Assembly: GCA_020636255.1 (NCBI GenBank)
Contig: JACJYE010000004.1
Coordinates: forward strand, 310,001 to 374,000
Direction: 5' to 3'
From: Lewinellaceae bacterium
GTDB taxonomy: Bacteria; Bacteroidota; Bacteroidia; Chitinophagales; Saprospiraceae
Length of the DNA stretch: 64,000 nt
The position numbers and the translations under genes were made by a program. Positions 9,410 through 17,851 of this stretch are shown here, in pieces. Under the pieces are notes generated by a model, which was given only the letters and a program-made list of their open reading frames with translations, was not told the DNA's origin and did no database searches. Position 1 is the first letter of the stretch. Each line of letters begins with the position of its first letter.

Positions 9410-9426
9410 AGTTCAGTTTTTTTGCA

Positions 9427-9578
9427 GTAACTATTCAGCATGCGGCCCAAAATACCCCTGAAGCAAAATTCTGTAGGATTTTTCATGTCTAACCCCTTCT
9501 CATTCCCCTTGAAAGGGGAAGGGCGGATTACAAAATTTTTGCTTCAGGGCGTAAATCACCATGATGCTGAATAGTTAC
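9427..9578. mobile_element. MITE copy 1: 152-bp non-autonomous element with 15-bp terminal inverted repeats and 8-bp target duplication
   Basis: The element starts GTAACTATTCAGCAT and ends with its exact reverse complement ATGCTGAATAGTTAC. It is flanked by direct repeats TTTTTGCA (9419-9426 and 9579-9586), an 8-bp target-site duplication. Subterminal parts are also inversely related (CTGAAGCAAAAT against a TTTTGCTTCAG arm), and a small CCCCTT/AAGGGG hairpin lies inside. No protein is encoded. A near-identical element lies at 17852-18001 with a different 8-bp duplication. GTAA ends with 8-bp duplications are, from memory, typical of the IS66 family, so an IS66-type transposase is the likely mobiliser (inference). 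It lies in the trp leader between the attenuator and trpE. Confidence 0.88.
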
Positions 9579-9595
9579 TTTTTGCAGTAAAATGA

Positions 9596-9629
9596 AAAGC
9601 GGCTTGCCGAGTGAACGACAAGCCGCTTT
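9596..9629 (-). terminator. trp attenuator: intrinsic terminator (3:4 hairpin)
   Basis: Read on the minus strand, AAAGCGGCTTG and CAAGCCGCTTT form a perfect 11-bp stem around a 12-nt loop, followed by TTTTCATTTT. It lies 21 bp after the stop codon of the Trp-rich leader peptide and upstream of trpE, as expected for a transcription attenuator. Confidence 0.9.
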
Positions 9630-9692
9630 GTATCTGGTTTTTCCGTTTGCTCAAACCATAGCGTGTCTCTTCACCCGGTTCCCCGAATGTGA
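9607..9692 (-). promoter_or_regulatory. trp leader alternative RNA pairings (1:2 and 2:3 antiterminator)
   Basis: By eye on the minus-strand RNA: segment 2, CCGGGUGAA (9678-9670), pairs fully (one G-U) with UUCACUCGG (9615-9607) in the terminator loop. GACA (9667-9664) extends this pairing with UGUC (9620-9617), and short pairs reach into the terminator's 5' arm. Segment 2 can instead pair with segment 1: UCAC (9692-9689) with GUGA (9674-9671), and CGG with CCG around a GGAA tetraloop. A ribosome stalled on the Trp codons (9707-9696) would leave segment 2 free and favour antitermination. One reaching the stop at 9651 would cover it. Folding was not computed. Confidence 0.72.
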
Positions 9693-9740
9693 GCGCCACC
9701 ACCACCAGTTATTGCGAACGAAAGTATTCATTTCAATCAT
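9651..9740 (-). CDS. trpL: Trp operon leader peptide with four consecutive Trp codons
   Basis: A short frame of 29 codons starts at ATG 9740 and reads MIEMNTFVRNNWWWWRSHSG before NRVKRHAMV and TGA. Four TGG codons in a row (9707-9696) are very unlikely by chance directly upstream of trpE and a terminator hairpin. The peptide should act as a tryptophan sensor: charged tRNA-Trp lets the ribosome run to the stop and terminates transcription, while scarcity stalls it. A second ATG at 9731 would give 26 residues and leave more room after the predicted promoter. The gene is too short for standard gene callers. Confidence 0.9.
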   Translation of the reverse strand: MIEMNTFVRNNWWWWRSHSGNRVKRHAMV

Positions 9741-9751
9741 TTTGACAGGGC

Positions 9752-9783
9752 TAAAGATAAGGGCGGTTTTTTGAGAAAAACAA
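9752..9783 (-). promoter_or_regulatory. Predicted trp operon promoter (Bacteroidota type)
   Basis: Minus strand: a -7 element TATCTTTA (plus 9759-9752) close to TAnnTTTG, with TTG (9783-9781) 21 bases upstream as -33 element. Transcription would start only a few bases before the leader ATG, which favours the internal ATG at 9731 or a near-leaderless trpL. Confidence 0.45.
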
Positions 9784-9797
9784 TAGCCGGGGCTATT
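9776..9797 (-). terminator. Intrinsic terminator of the T9SS-exported protein gene
   Basis: AATAGCC (9782-9788) and GGCTATT (9791-9797) form a 7-bp stem, followed on the minus strand by GTTTTT. The stop codon of the upstream gene lies inside the hairpin, and the trp promoter begins immediately after it. Confidence 0.6.
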
Positions 9798-12700
9798 TTT
9801 TTCCGGACAGCAGTACCACCCGCTTCGCCACAGTACCTTTTTCCATTTGAATCATTAACGCATAAACACCTGACTGCAAGTTACTTACGTCTATTTCATT
9901 CAAGCCCTGCTCCAGCCTTCCTCGCCAGGCCCTGCCGCCGTTTGCAGGCCATAATTCCGCTTCAGCCTGTGCCGGCACTTCGGCCTTCAACAGGCCCATG
10001 GCAGGGTTAGGGTATACCGCTACCTGCCGGGCTAGTGCTTCCGAGGCCTCTGTTACACTACCTTCCAATGGTAATTCGGCCCCGATATCAAAAGCATGGC
10101 CGTCCGCCTGCAGCAACTGGATATTGCGGATGCCCAGCTGATCGCAGTCACCGCCAGAACAGTTCAGGATGACCCGTCCTACCAGGCCGTGGCCGGTAAC
10201 GGCAGTATGGGTAGTACGCACCAGGGAAATGTAGCCTATGCCCATTGCATCATCCCATTTTTGCAACACCATCATATCCTGGCCTTCCTCGCCCAGCCAG
10301 CTATCGCCGGCATCAAAGGACAGCTCGCCGGCCGAACCCGGGGCATAGTGGACTTCAAAAGCAAGGCCGTAGGCATCGGCCAGCGGCTGCTGTGCACTGC
10401 CCAGCGAAAAGGCCAAAGCCGTTTCCGTTTCCCGGCTGAAGCCGGAAGCCGCCGTTTTATTGGGAAAGCCTGGCGCCTGGGGAGCCAGTGAATGGGTGAG
10501 CCCCCAGTTCAGGTATATGGCGTAGGTGTCGTCGGAATTGATCAGCCCGTTGCCGTTACAATCGGCGTACTTGGAATTGAACTGGTAGATGAAGGTAATG
10601 GTGCTACCCCAGTTTATCATGGGCTGCGCCACCCAATCGAGGCTGGCGCCGGGCCTGGCAGGGCCGCTCTGCCCATAGCCCAAGCCGATAGCCCAGTGGT
10701 CGACCTGATTTACCTTGCCGTCGTTATTCACATCGCCGGGCCAGACGCCACGGCAGGCCGCCGACGGCGCATCAAGCCAAATGAAAACAGTGGCCGTATC
10801 ACAACCGATATCATTGCAGATCGCATACGTAAAGACATCTTCTGCCAGGCAGGCGCCGGGGCCGGGGTTATAACTCACGGTGCCATCGGCATTGACAACG
10901 GCACTGCCATAAAAGGGCGCATCCACGATGTACTGATCCGTCAGGGTGGTGGAACTCGTCCAGTCGTTGGCCAGTACATCCACCACGATAGGTTCATTGT
11001 ACAAAGTCGTATCGCGATCATCAGTTGCCGCCAGCAGGTTGGTGAAAACGCTTACAGCGAGATAGGTGGTATCGCACAGGCCGAAGCCATCGCAGACGAC
11101 GAGGCAGGCAGTATCCACGCCCGGCATGAGCCCCATATAATCCAGGCAGGCACTACTGCCCAGCTGAAAACTCACGGCGCCGGCAGTGGGCGCACAGGCG
11201 TTGGCAAAGGAAGCCACCGACTGGAAGATACTGGTATCCAGGCAGATGCCGACGGTTTGCCCGACAGCGATGCTATCCGTGAGCAAGGACGGCCGGGCTT
11301 GTACATACAATCGCAGGCGGACGAGGCTGTCACAGCCGTTTTCATCCGGAAAGGCCAGTTCATACGCCCCGTTGGCTATGTAATCCTGGCCAGCCAGTGA
11401 AAAGGCTTCGCCTTCCTGCACTGTAACTTCCAGATTCGATTCCTGCCGCGGAAAGAACGACAGGTTGACCAGTACAACGGAATCGCAACCAGCCACTGTC
11501 TGAAAAACCTCCACGCCGCTGGGGTTGTCGTAATCATAAATAACTCCGTTGACCTCCACGCTTTCTTCCCGGCACAGGAAGCGGTTGTATTCCGTGGTAT
11601 CGGAAGCGGCGACGGTAAAGGAGGCCGTGCAGGATGACAGTTCGTTGCCGTATGTGAGCTCATATACCGTTGTGCCATTGGGTGTTACTGCAACCATATC
11701 CGTCGTGTCGCCAGTGCTCCACTCCAGGCTGAAAGCGGACAGGGCCAGGGAGTCGCCAACGGCCTTCAGCGTCACCGGCCCACCGGAGCAACCGGCATTC
11801 GGCGGCCCTTCGATGTGGATGGGGCCTGTGATGTAGATGGTGAATTTCTTCTGAATACAGCTATCCCCCTGCACCATGATCTCGACCGTTTCGGGGCCTT
11901 CATCCAGCCCGTCGTCAGCGATATCAAGGTTAATGGCCCAGGTATCGGCGGGGGACATCAAAAGGCCCGTGCTGTCGAGGCCAGTATAGTCAGCCCCCAG
12001 GGTGGCCGTACCGCCGACGGTAAAGGACAGCGGGAAAAGCACATCGGAAAAGCCATCGAGGCTCAGCTCCAGGGATGCCGGAGCGCAGCCTTCGGACACC
12101 ACCAGCGATTCGGGGTTGTGGTTGCCGGTAAAAGAGCAGAAGCTTTTGGCCTCAAAGAAGAGCCCGGAATCGTAGAAGGGGTCACCGATGTCGGCGATGA
12201 CGAGTTCCATCGTGTATTCCCGGCAGGGAATGACGGCCGCCTTGGCCACGAACACATCTGTATAGCCATTGAAGATGGGATAGGTATTGTTAGGGGTCTG
12301 GTTAAAGAACTGGGCATAATCCAGCGAGCCATTGGGGCTCTGGCAATAGGCCAGGTTGACAAAGGGGTGCGTCCCCAGTTGGCCGTTGTTGACGCTGTTG
12401 ATAGATACCGGCAGATCGGTGCCGGGCACCCTGGCGAGGTTCACCGTCACGCTGTCGCCGTCGGTATTCGGCCCGGAGAGGAAAAAGCCGAACACATCAT
12501 TGAAATTAGTGCATACAAAATCCGGGTATTCATCGGAGGCGAACACATAGCGGAACATGATGGTATCCCCCCTCGGGATGAAGCGTATGCGGTACACTCC
12601 CACATCATAAATATCGCCGTTATTCGTCAGTTCCACCAACCCATCATAGGATGCGGTGCTGTTGTTGGACACCGATGCGGTGAGGTTGCTCACCTCGTCG

Positions 12701-12981
12701 ACGCCAAACAGGCCCGTATCACTCCCGGCATGTCCGGTGGTCATGATAAAGCCCTGGTTCAGCCCTATCACGTCTGTCCCACCCCAGAACCGGCCTACGG
12801 CCCTGGGCTTGCCTTCGTATTCGATGCTCAGCACATCAACGCCTTCCCCAAGGCATACGTCCTCGATCAGTTGCACGGGCCCGTTGGGTTGGGTATCGTC
12901 CGTACTCGTTACGGTAAATTGCGCAGCCAGGCTGGTGCTGCAAAAGATAAAAACCATCCAGGTAATAATCCTTACTGCCAT
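9793..12981 (-). CDS. Large exported protein with choice-of-anchor L domain, dockerin-like repeats and T9SS sorting domain
   Basis: The 1062-residue protein has a signal peptide (MAVRIITWMVFIFCSTSLAAQ). A choice-of-anchor L type domain follows (about 30-270, with GLNQGFIMTTGHAG and YVFASDEYPDFVC). Beta-sandwich regions follow, with a Calx-beta-like stretch near 290-390 and a cadherin/Ig-like DVLANDW segment. A dockerin-like Ca-binding part GDVNNDGKVNQVDHWAIGLG comes next, with a matching DCNGNGLINSDDTYAIYLN. The C-terminus (VAVYPNPAMG to RVVLLSGKK) is a type A T9SS sorting domain. It should be secreted across the outer membrane and attached to or released from the surface. An adhesive or matrix role is likely but not shown. 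It ends in a terminator just before the trp promoter. Confidence 0.85.
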   Translation of the reverse strand: MAVRIITWMVFIFCSTSLAAQFTVTSTDDTQPNGPVQLIEDVCLGEGVDVLSIEYEGKPRAVGRFWGGTDVIGLNQGFIMTTGHAGSDTGLFGVDEVSNLTASVSNNSTASYDGLVELTNNGDIYDVGVYRIRFIPRGDTIMFRYVFASDEYPDFVCTNFNDVFGFFLSGPNTDGDSVTVNLARVPGTDLPVSINSVNNGQLGTHPFVNLAYCQSPNGSLDYAQFFNQTPNNTYPIFNGYTDVFVAKAAVIPCREYTMELVIADIGDPFYDSGLFFEAKSFCSFTGNHNPESLVVSEGCAPASLELSLDGFSDVLFPLSFTVGGTATLGADYTGLDSTGLLMSPADTWAINLDIADDGLDEGPETVEIMVQGDSCIQKKFTIYITGPIHIEGPPNAGCSGGPVTLKAVGDSLALSAFSLEWSTGDTTDMVAVTPNGTTVYELTYGNELSSCTASFTVAASDTTEYNRFLCREESVEVNGVIYDYDNPSGVEVFQTVAGCDSVVLVNLSFFPRQESNLEVTVQEGEAFSLAGQDYIANGAYELAFPDENGCDSLVRLRLYVQARPSLLTDSIAVGQTVGICLDTSIFQSVASFANACAPTAGAVSFQLGSSACLDYMGLMPGVDTACLVVCDGFGLCDTTYLAVSVFTNLLAATDDRDTTLYNEPIVVDVLANDWTSSTTLTDQYIVDAPFYGSAVVNADGTVSYNPGPGACLAEDVFTYAICNDIGCDTATVFIWLDAPSAACRGVWPGDVNNDGKVNQVDHWAIGLGYGQSGPARPGASLDWVAQPMINWGSTITFIYQFNSKYADCNGNGLINSDDTYAIYLNWGLTHSLAPQAPGFPNKTAASGFSRETETALAFSLGSAQQPLADAYGLAFEVHYAPGSAGELSFDAGDSWLGEEGQDMMVLQKWDDAMGIGYISLVRTTHTAVTGHGLVGRVILNCSGGDCDQLGIRNIQLLQADGHAFDIGAELPLEGSVTEASEALARQVAVYPNPAMGLLKAEVPAQAEAELWPANGGRAWRGRLEQGLNEIDVSNLQSGVYALMIQMEKGTVAKRVVLLSGKK

Positions 12982-13143
12982 ACTATATTTGGTTTAATGA
13001 AGAAGAACCACCTTGCAGGAGACAGGGGGATAGTTGGGGAGGGTGAGGGGAGAAGGTTAAAGGGTTAAGGTTAAGGTGAAAGTATGGATGAACCCGCACC
13101 GGTAACGCTTGAAACCTTCAACCAAACGGGGCATTCCAGCGGC

Positions 13144-14151
13144 TCAATGCAGCAGGCGCCACACCATTTCTTTCATCAGGTCGCCTTCCGGCTTACCGGT
13201 GCTGTTATAACCGACGCCTTTAGACTTCAGGTCGTATTCTTTCAGAAGGGTAATGGCCTTTTCGGCCTTCTCGGGGGGGAAATTTCGGGCTGCGGCCCGG
13301 TATTCTTTCAAGAAGAAAGCGGAACGCATCTGCAAGGTACTCAATAATTCCTTTTCCGGCAAATTTTTGGCGAAATGCAGCTGGTAGACCTTGCTGAAGT
13401 AGCTGTACAGCGAGCCGATGAGCACAGGCAGCGGGTTCTTCTTCGGGTTGTCGGCAAAATAGTTGACGATGCGGTTGGCCTTCAGGATATCGCGCTGGCC
13501 CAGGGCCTTTTGCAGTTCGAAGATATTGTAGTCCTTGCTGATGCCGATATGGGCTTCGATATGTTGCTCGTTCACTTCGGTGCCCGGCGCCAGGTTGATG
13601 GCCAGTTTGTCCATTTCGTTGGCCACCTTGGCCAGGGCCGTACCCAGGTACTCGGCCACCAGCTCTGCCGCTCTTGGGGTGATCGTCAGTTTTTTGCCTT
13701 TCAGGTAGGTATGTATCCAGTCGGGCACCTGGTTTTCATACAATGGCTTGGACTCCAGCACAACAGCCTGTTTCTGAAGCGCCTTGCCGAACCTGGAGTT
13801 GAAATTATACTTCTTATGCTTGTAACAAATCGCCAGCAGGGTTGTCGGCATAGGTTTTTCCACGTAAGTGAGCAGGTCCGCCAGGGACTTCATTTCCTGG
13901 GCCTCCTTGATGACCACCACCTGCCGCTCTGCCATCATAGGATAACGGCGTGCGGCATCCAACACGGCGAGGTGGCTCACTTCCTTGCCGTAAAAAACAG
14001 TCTGGTTAAAAGCTTTCTCCCCGTCACTGAGGACTTCATCTTCGATGTAATCGGAAACCACATCAATAAAATAGGGCTCTTCCCCATGCAGAAAATAGAT
14101 AGGGTGTACTTTCCCGGCCTTTAAATCGCGAAGGATCTGGTTGAAGTCCAC
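13144..14151 (-). CDS. holA: DNA polymerase III subunit delta (clamp loader)
   Basis: HolA opens the sliding clamp within the clamp-loader complex. The 335-residue protein begins MDFNQILRDLKAGKVHPIYF with LHGEEPYFIDVVSDYIE, the degenerate P-loop-like start typical of delta. It continues with VVVIKEAQEM, a three-domain AAA+ pattern, and C-terminal helical collar segments (NPLPVLIGSLYSYFSKVYQL). The length is normal. Upstream neighbours are unrelated. It lies between the T9SS gene and the alpha/beta hydrolase on the same strand, 38 bp from the latter. Confidence 0.93.
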   Translation of the reverse strand: MDFNQILRDLKAGKVHPIYFLHGEEPYFIDVVSDYIEDEVLSDGEKAFNQTVFYGKEVSHLAVLDAARRYPMMAERQVVVIKEAQEMKSLADLLTYVEKPMPTTLLAICYKHKKYNFNSRFGKALQKQAVVLESKPLYENQVPDWIHTYLKGKKLTITPRAAELVAEYLGTALAKVANEMDKLAINLAPGTEVNEQHIEAHIGISKDYNIFELQKALGQRDILKANRIVNYFADNPKKNPLPVLIGSLYSYFSKVYQLHFAKNLPEKELLSTLQMRSAFFLKEYRAAARNFPPEKAEKAITLLKEYDLKSKGVGYNSTGKPEGDLMKEMVWRLLH

Positions 14152-14189
14152 AACAACGGTATTTAAGCTCTAAATCTACACAATAAAGA

Positions 14190-15107
14190 TCACCCGCCAA
14201 ACGCAGAACGCATAAACTCCATGAAATGCGCCAGCACCATATCCGGCGCCTCCGTTTGGGGATAGTGGCCCACCTTGTCCAGCAATACGACATCCGGGTT
14301 GGGGATCAGCTGCTGGTAATGGGCTGCGAGTCGCCGCCCGGAAATGGGGTCGGCAGCGCCGTCGATCAGCCGCACAGGTATCCTGGCCTGCTCAAGGGCG
14401 CCCACCCAGCGCGCCCGGTTCGCCTTGCGCTCGGCCATGTAACGGATCAGCAGGGGCATCACCCACGTGCCGTTTTTATGGGCGATGAGCGCCCAGAATG
14501 CATCGATATCCGATGTACTGGGCTGCGTTTCCGGGCCGAATATCTGCCGGAAATTCCGGGCCAGCGTTCTTTTGGAAAGAAAAGGCGACATCAGGGGGCC
14601 AATGGGCGATATCAGCAGCTTCTGGACCAGCCTCGGATAATGCGCCTCCGGGAACAGGCCGCCATTGAGCAGGCAAAGAGCGCGGAGCTCGCCTCTGAGG
14701 CTTCCCTCCAGCGAGCGCGCCAGCAACTCCTGAGCAACCGTATCGCCATAGTCATGGGCAAAAATGTGGTAGTGCCCGATGCTCTTGCATTCCAGGAGGT
14801 TTTCCACCATATCCGCCTGATCCCGGATGGAATAGGGATAAGGCCGGGGTTTATCCGAAAATCCGAACCCGATAAAGTCCGGAGCAATAAGGTGAAACTG
14901 CTCCGAGAGCGGCTCCCAAAGCTTGTGCCAGTCCCAGGATGCCGTAGGAAAGCCATGCAGCAAAAGCAGGGCCTCTCCCCTGCCCTCTTCCCGGTAAAAA
15001 ACCCGGTGCTGCCCATATCGGAAAGACCTGCCCGCTTTTTGCCATTCGTTCAACTCCATCGTACCAGTGTTTGGTTCTTGGCCATGTTCAAAAAATAAGT
15101 TCTCCAT
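14190..15107 (-). CDS. Alpha/beta hydrolase with Asp nucleophile, MEST-like
   Basis: The 305-residue alpha/beta hydrolase has the oxyanion motif LLHGFPTASWDW, and its nucleophile elbow is FAHDYGDTVAQELLAR. The nucleophile position is Asp, as in haloalkane dehalogenases and epoxide hydrolases. HDYGD..AQELL, the LNGGLFPEAHYPRLVQKLL segment and RRWVGAL-like RARWVGAL strongly recall animal MEST (PEG1). The acid is probably in IDGAADPISG and the His in VGHYPQTEAP. No signal peptide is seen, so it should be cytoplasmic. Substrate unknown. The ATG at 15107 is taken as start; 15059 is possible. It is divergent from the beta-mannosidase gene. Confidence 0.8.
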   Translation of the reverse strand: MENLFFEHGQEPNTGTMELNEWQKAGRSFRYGQHRVFYREEGRGEALLLLHGFPTASWDWHKLWEPLSEQFHLIAPDFIGFGFSDKPRPYPYSIRDQADMVENLLECKSIGHYHIFAHDYGDTVAQELLARSLEGSLRGELRALCLLNGGLFPEAHYPRLVQKLLISPIGPLMSPFLSKRTLARNFRQIFGPETQPSTSDIDAFWALIAHKNGTWVMPLLIRYMAERKANRARWVGALEQARIPVRLIDGAADPISGRRLAAHYQQLIPNPDVVLLDKVGHYPQTEAPDMVLAHFMEFMRSAFGG

Positions 15108-15169
15108 CAATAATTCCCATTAATTTACCTTCTTTGTTCCTTAATTTTCCAGGAAAATATTCCAGGCTC

Positions 15170-17779
15170 ATGAAAAAAACTTTGCTTACGTTGGCCCTAC
15201 TGCCTGTTTTTTCTCTGGCAGCCATTGCCCAAAACGACAACAGCATGATCACCCAAACCCTGCAATCTGCCTGGGCATTCAAGTCTTCCAGCAAGGAGGG
15301 CTGGATGCCGGCCACCGTGCCCGGTTGCGTGCATACCGACCTGATCGACAATGGCGTCATCGAGGACCCTTTTTACCGCCTCAACGAGCACAGGCTGCAG
15401 TGGGTCGACAAAGATAACTGGGCCTATCGCACCGCTTTCCAGGTGGATGGCAGCATCCTGGACAAGGAAAGGGTGGCGCTGGAGTTTCTCGGCCTGGATA
15501 CCTATGCCGATGTCTACCTGAACGATAAGCTCATCCTGCTGGCCGATAATTTCCACCGCAGCTGGGAGGTAGACGTCAAGCCCTACCTCAAGGCCGATAG
15601 CAATGAACTGTATATCCTGTTCCATTCCCCCATACAGATAGGGCTGGAAAAGCTGGATGCCCATGGCTATGGCCTGCCGGCCGTTAACGACCAGTCGGAG
15701 AACGGCGGCGTCGGCGATAAGAAAGTGAGCGTTTTTCTACGCAAGCCCGGCTATCACTTTGGGTGGGACTGGGGCCCCCGCCTCACTACCTCCGGTATCT
15801 GGCGCCCCATCCTGATCAAAGCCTGGAACGAGGCCCGCCTGGTGGATGCCTACTTTCACCAGGAATCGGTATCTGCTGAACGGGCATTGCTGGATGCACA
15901 GCTCACCGTCGAAGCCGAGCGGGCCGGCCCCGCCACGCTTTCCGTGTACTGGCAGGACAGCCTGCTGGCCCGCAAAGACATCAGCCTGAAAGCCGGTGCC
16001 CAGCAGGCCAGCCTTCCGCTTGAGATCCTGAAGCCCAAACTGTGGTGGACGAAAGAACTCGGTGAGCCGTACCTCTACCCGCTGAAAGTAGTGCTGGAAA
16101 TGGATGGCCGTACATCCGGCAGCCTGGAAAAAAGAATAGGGCTGCGCAGCATACGGGTTGTACAGGAGCCGGATGCCGACGGCAAAGGCAGCTCTTTTTA
16201 CTTCGAGCTGAACGGAAAACCTATATTCTCAAAAGGGGCCAATTACATCCCCAATGACGTCTTCCTCAACCGGGTAAGCCCGGAATGGTACCGAAAGGTA
16301 ATACAATCGGCAACCGATGCCAACATGAATATGCTCCGCATCTGGGGCGGCGGCTTTTACGAAGACGACTACTTTTACACCCTATGCGACGAGCAGGGCA
16401 TCCTGATCTGGCAGGACTTCATGTTCGCCTGCAGCATGTATCCCGGCGACAGCTCCTTCATTGAAAGCGTGCGGCAGGAAGCCATATACAATATCAGGCG
16501 CCTGCGCAACCACCCCTCTATAGCCTTGTGGTGCGGTAACAACGAGATCGACGTAGCATGGGCCCAGTACAAGGAAACCATGGGCTGGGGCTGGAAACAA
16601 CGTTATACGATGAAACAGCGGGCCACCATCTGGGCGGCCTACGAACGGGTATTCCACCAGTTGCTTCCCGAGCTGGTGAAAGCCTACCACCCGGGCGCCT
16701 TTTACTGGCCGTCGTCGCCCTACGCAGGCCCCGGCGAACACGCCACGTACAACACCACTTCCGGCGACATCCACTACTGGGGCGTCTGGCATGGCGAACA
16801 CCCCTTCCGGGATTTTCGCAAGTACATCGGCCGGTTTATGAGCGAATACGGCTTCCAGTCCTTCCCCGAATACCAGTCTGTCCGGAAATACGCGTTACCG
16901 GAAGATTTCGATATAGAATCGGAGGTCATGGCCTCGCATCAGCGCAGCGGTATCGGCAACCTGCGCATCCGTTCTTACATGAAGGATAACTACCAGTTGC
17001 CCGAGCGGTTTGACCAATTCCTGTATGTCGGGCAACTGTTGCAGGCTGAGGCCATCAAGTATGCTATAGAAGCCCATCGCACGGCCAAGCCCTACTGCAT
17101 GGGTACGCTATACTGGCAGATCAACGACTGCTGGCCTGTAGCATCCTGGTCCAGCATGGACTATTACCTTCGCTGGAAGGCCCTGCATTATTACGTCAGG
17201 GATGCTTACAAGCGGGAAACCGTCGTATTTATCGACAGCAAAGACAAACTCAAAGTCTATACCTGTTCGGGCCGCATGGAACCCGCTACGGCCCAGCTAC
17301 GGCTCGAACTGCTGAACTTCGATGGCCAGGTATTATGGCAACAGGAAAGCGACACCCGCCTGTCTCCTGACAGCGCCCTGGTAGCGGCCGATTTCGACAT
17401 TAAACAGTTCAATAACCTCGGCAGCAGGGAAAGCATGGTTTTGCGCGCCCGCCTTTACGAAAACGGGCAATTGCTGCACGAGAACCTCTACTACTTTACG
17501 GAGCCCAGGAGCCTGAAATTGCCGGCTGCACCGCAGCTCACTACGAGCTGGGCAAAACAAACGGATGGAAGTTACGCGCTCACGTTGGCCAGCAATGCCC
17601 TGGCAAAGAACGTATTCCTGTCCTACGAAGGCGTTGACGGTTTTTTCTCCGACAACTACTTCGACCTGTTGCCCGGCGAGCAGAAAACCGTATCCTTCTC
17701 GCCCGACAAACCGCATGACGAACCATTGGATGCCAGCGGGCTGTCGGTAATGCACCTGGCGGAAACGATGGCGCCCTGA
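15170..17779 (+). CDS. Secreted glycoside hydrolase family 2 beta-mannosidase
   Basis: The protein has 869 residues from the ATG at 15170, starting with a signal peptide (MKKTLLTLALLPVFSLAAIAQ). It should act in the periplasm or be exported, removing beta-mannosyl units from the non-reducing end of oligosaccharides. The N-terminal sugar-binding domain has GWMPATVPGCVHTDL and YRLNEH, typical of beta-mannosidases of GH2. The catalytic barrel has KGANYIPNDVF and RIWGGGFYEDDYFY. The acid/base Glu459 is in WCGNNEID and the nucleophile Glu559 in MSEYGFQSFPE. C-terminal beta-sandwich domains follow. Reading the frame back to 15071 would add 33 non-family residues. It stands alone, not in a visible polysaccharide utilization locus. 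Confidence 0.92.
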   Translation: MKKTLLTLALLPVFSLAAIAQNDNSMITQTLQSAWAFKSSSKEGWMPATVPGCVHTDLIDNGVIEDPFYRLNEHRLQWVDKDNWAYRTAFQVDGSILDKERVALEFLGLDTYADVYLNDKLILLADNFHRSWEVDVKPYLKADSNELYILFHSPIQIGLEKLDAHGYGLPAVNDQSENGGVGDKKVSVFLRKPGYHFGWDWGPRLTTSGIWRPILIKAWNEARLVDAYFHQESVSAERALLDAQLTVEAERAGPATLSVYWQDSLLARKDISLKAGAQQASLPLEILKPKLWWTKELGEPYLYPLKVVLEMDGRTSGSLEKRIGLRSIRVVQEPDADGKGSSFYFELNGKPIFSKGANYIPNDVFLNRVSPEWYRKVIQSATDANMNMLRIWGGGFYEDDYFYTLCDEQGILIWQDFMFACSMYPGDSSFIESVRQEAIYNIRRLRNHPSIALWCGNNEIDVAWAQYKETMGWGWKQRYTMKQRATIWAAYERVFHQLLPELVKAYHPGAFYWPSSPYAGPGEHATYNTTSGDIHYWGVWHGEHPFRDFRKYIGRFMSEYGFQSFPEYQSVRKYALPEDFDIESEVMASHQRSGIGNLRIRSYMKDNYQLPERFDQFLYVGQLLQAEAIKYAIEAHRTAKPYCMGTLYWQINDCWPVASWSSMDYYLRWKALHYYVRDAYKRETVVFIDSKDKLKVYTCSGRMEPATAQLRLELLNFDGQVLWQQESDTRLSPDSALVAADFDIKQFNNLGSRESMVLRARLYENGQLLHENLYYFTEPRSLKLPAAPQLTTSWAKQTDGSYALTLASNALAKNVFLSYEGVDGFFSDNYFDLLPGEQKTVSFSPDKPHDEPLDASGLSVMHLAETMAP

Positions 17780-17816
17780 ACGGTGTTACCAGGGGCGGCA
17801 GCTAATATATGGCTGA

Positions 17817-17840
17817 ATGGTTGCATGGTTGCACGGTTGG
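17817..17840. repeat. Tandem octamer, three units of ATGGTTGC
   Basis: ATGGTTGC, ATGGTTGC and ACGGTTGG follow one another, 11 bp before MITE copy 2. A similar triple octamer lies on the other side of the element. No function is evident. Confidence 0.6.
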
Positions 17841-17851
17841 GAATATCCTGG

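Noticed and set aside
9427..9578. Reading the 152-bp hairpin as a trp terminator or riboswitch
   Set aside because: The same sequence recurs at 17852-18001 in an unrelated gap, and both copies have 8-bp target duplications, so it is a mobile element. A secondary regulatory effect remains possible.
11815..13068. A 417-codon plus-strand frame opposite the T9SS-exported protein gene
   Set aside because: Low-complexity His/Gly/Val-rich shadow translation. The minus-strand gene has a signal peptide, domains and a sorting signal.
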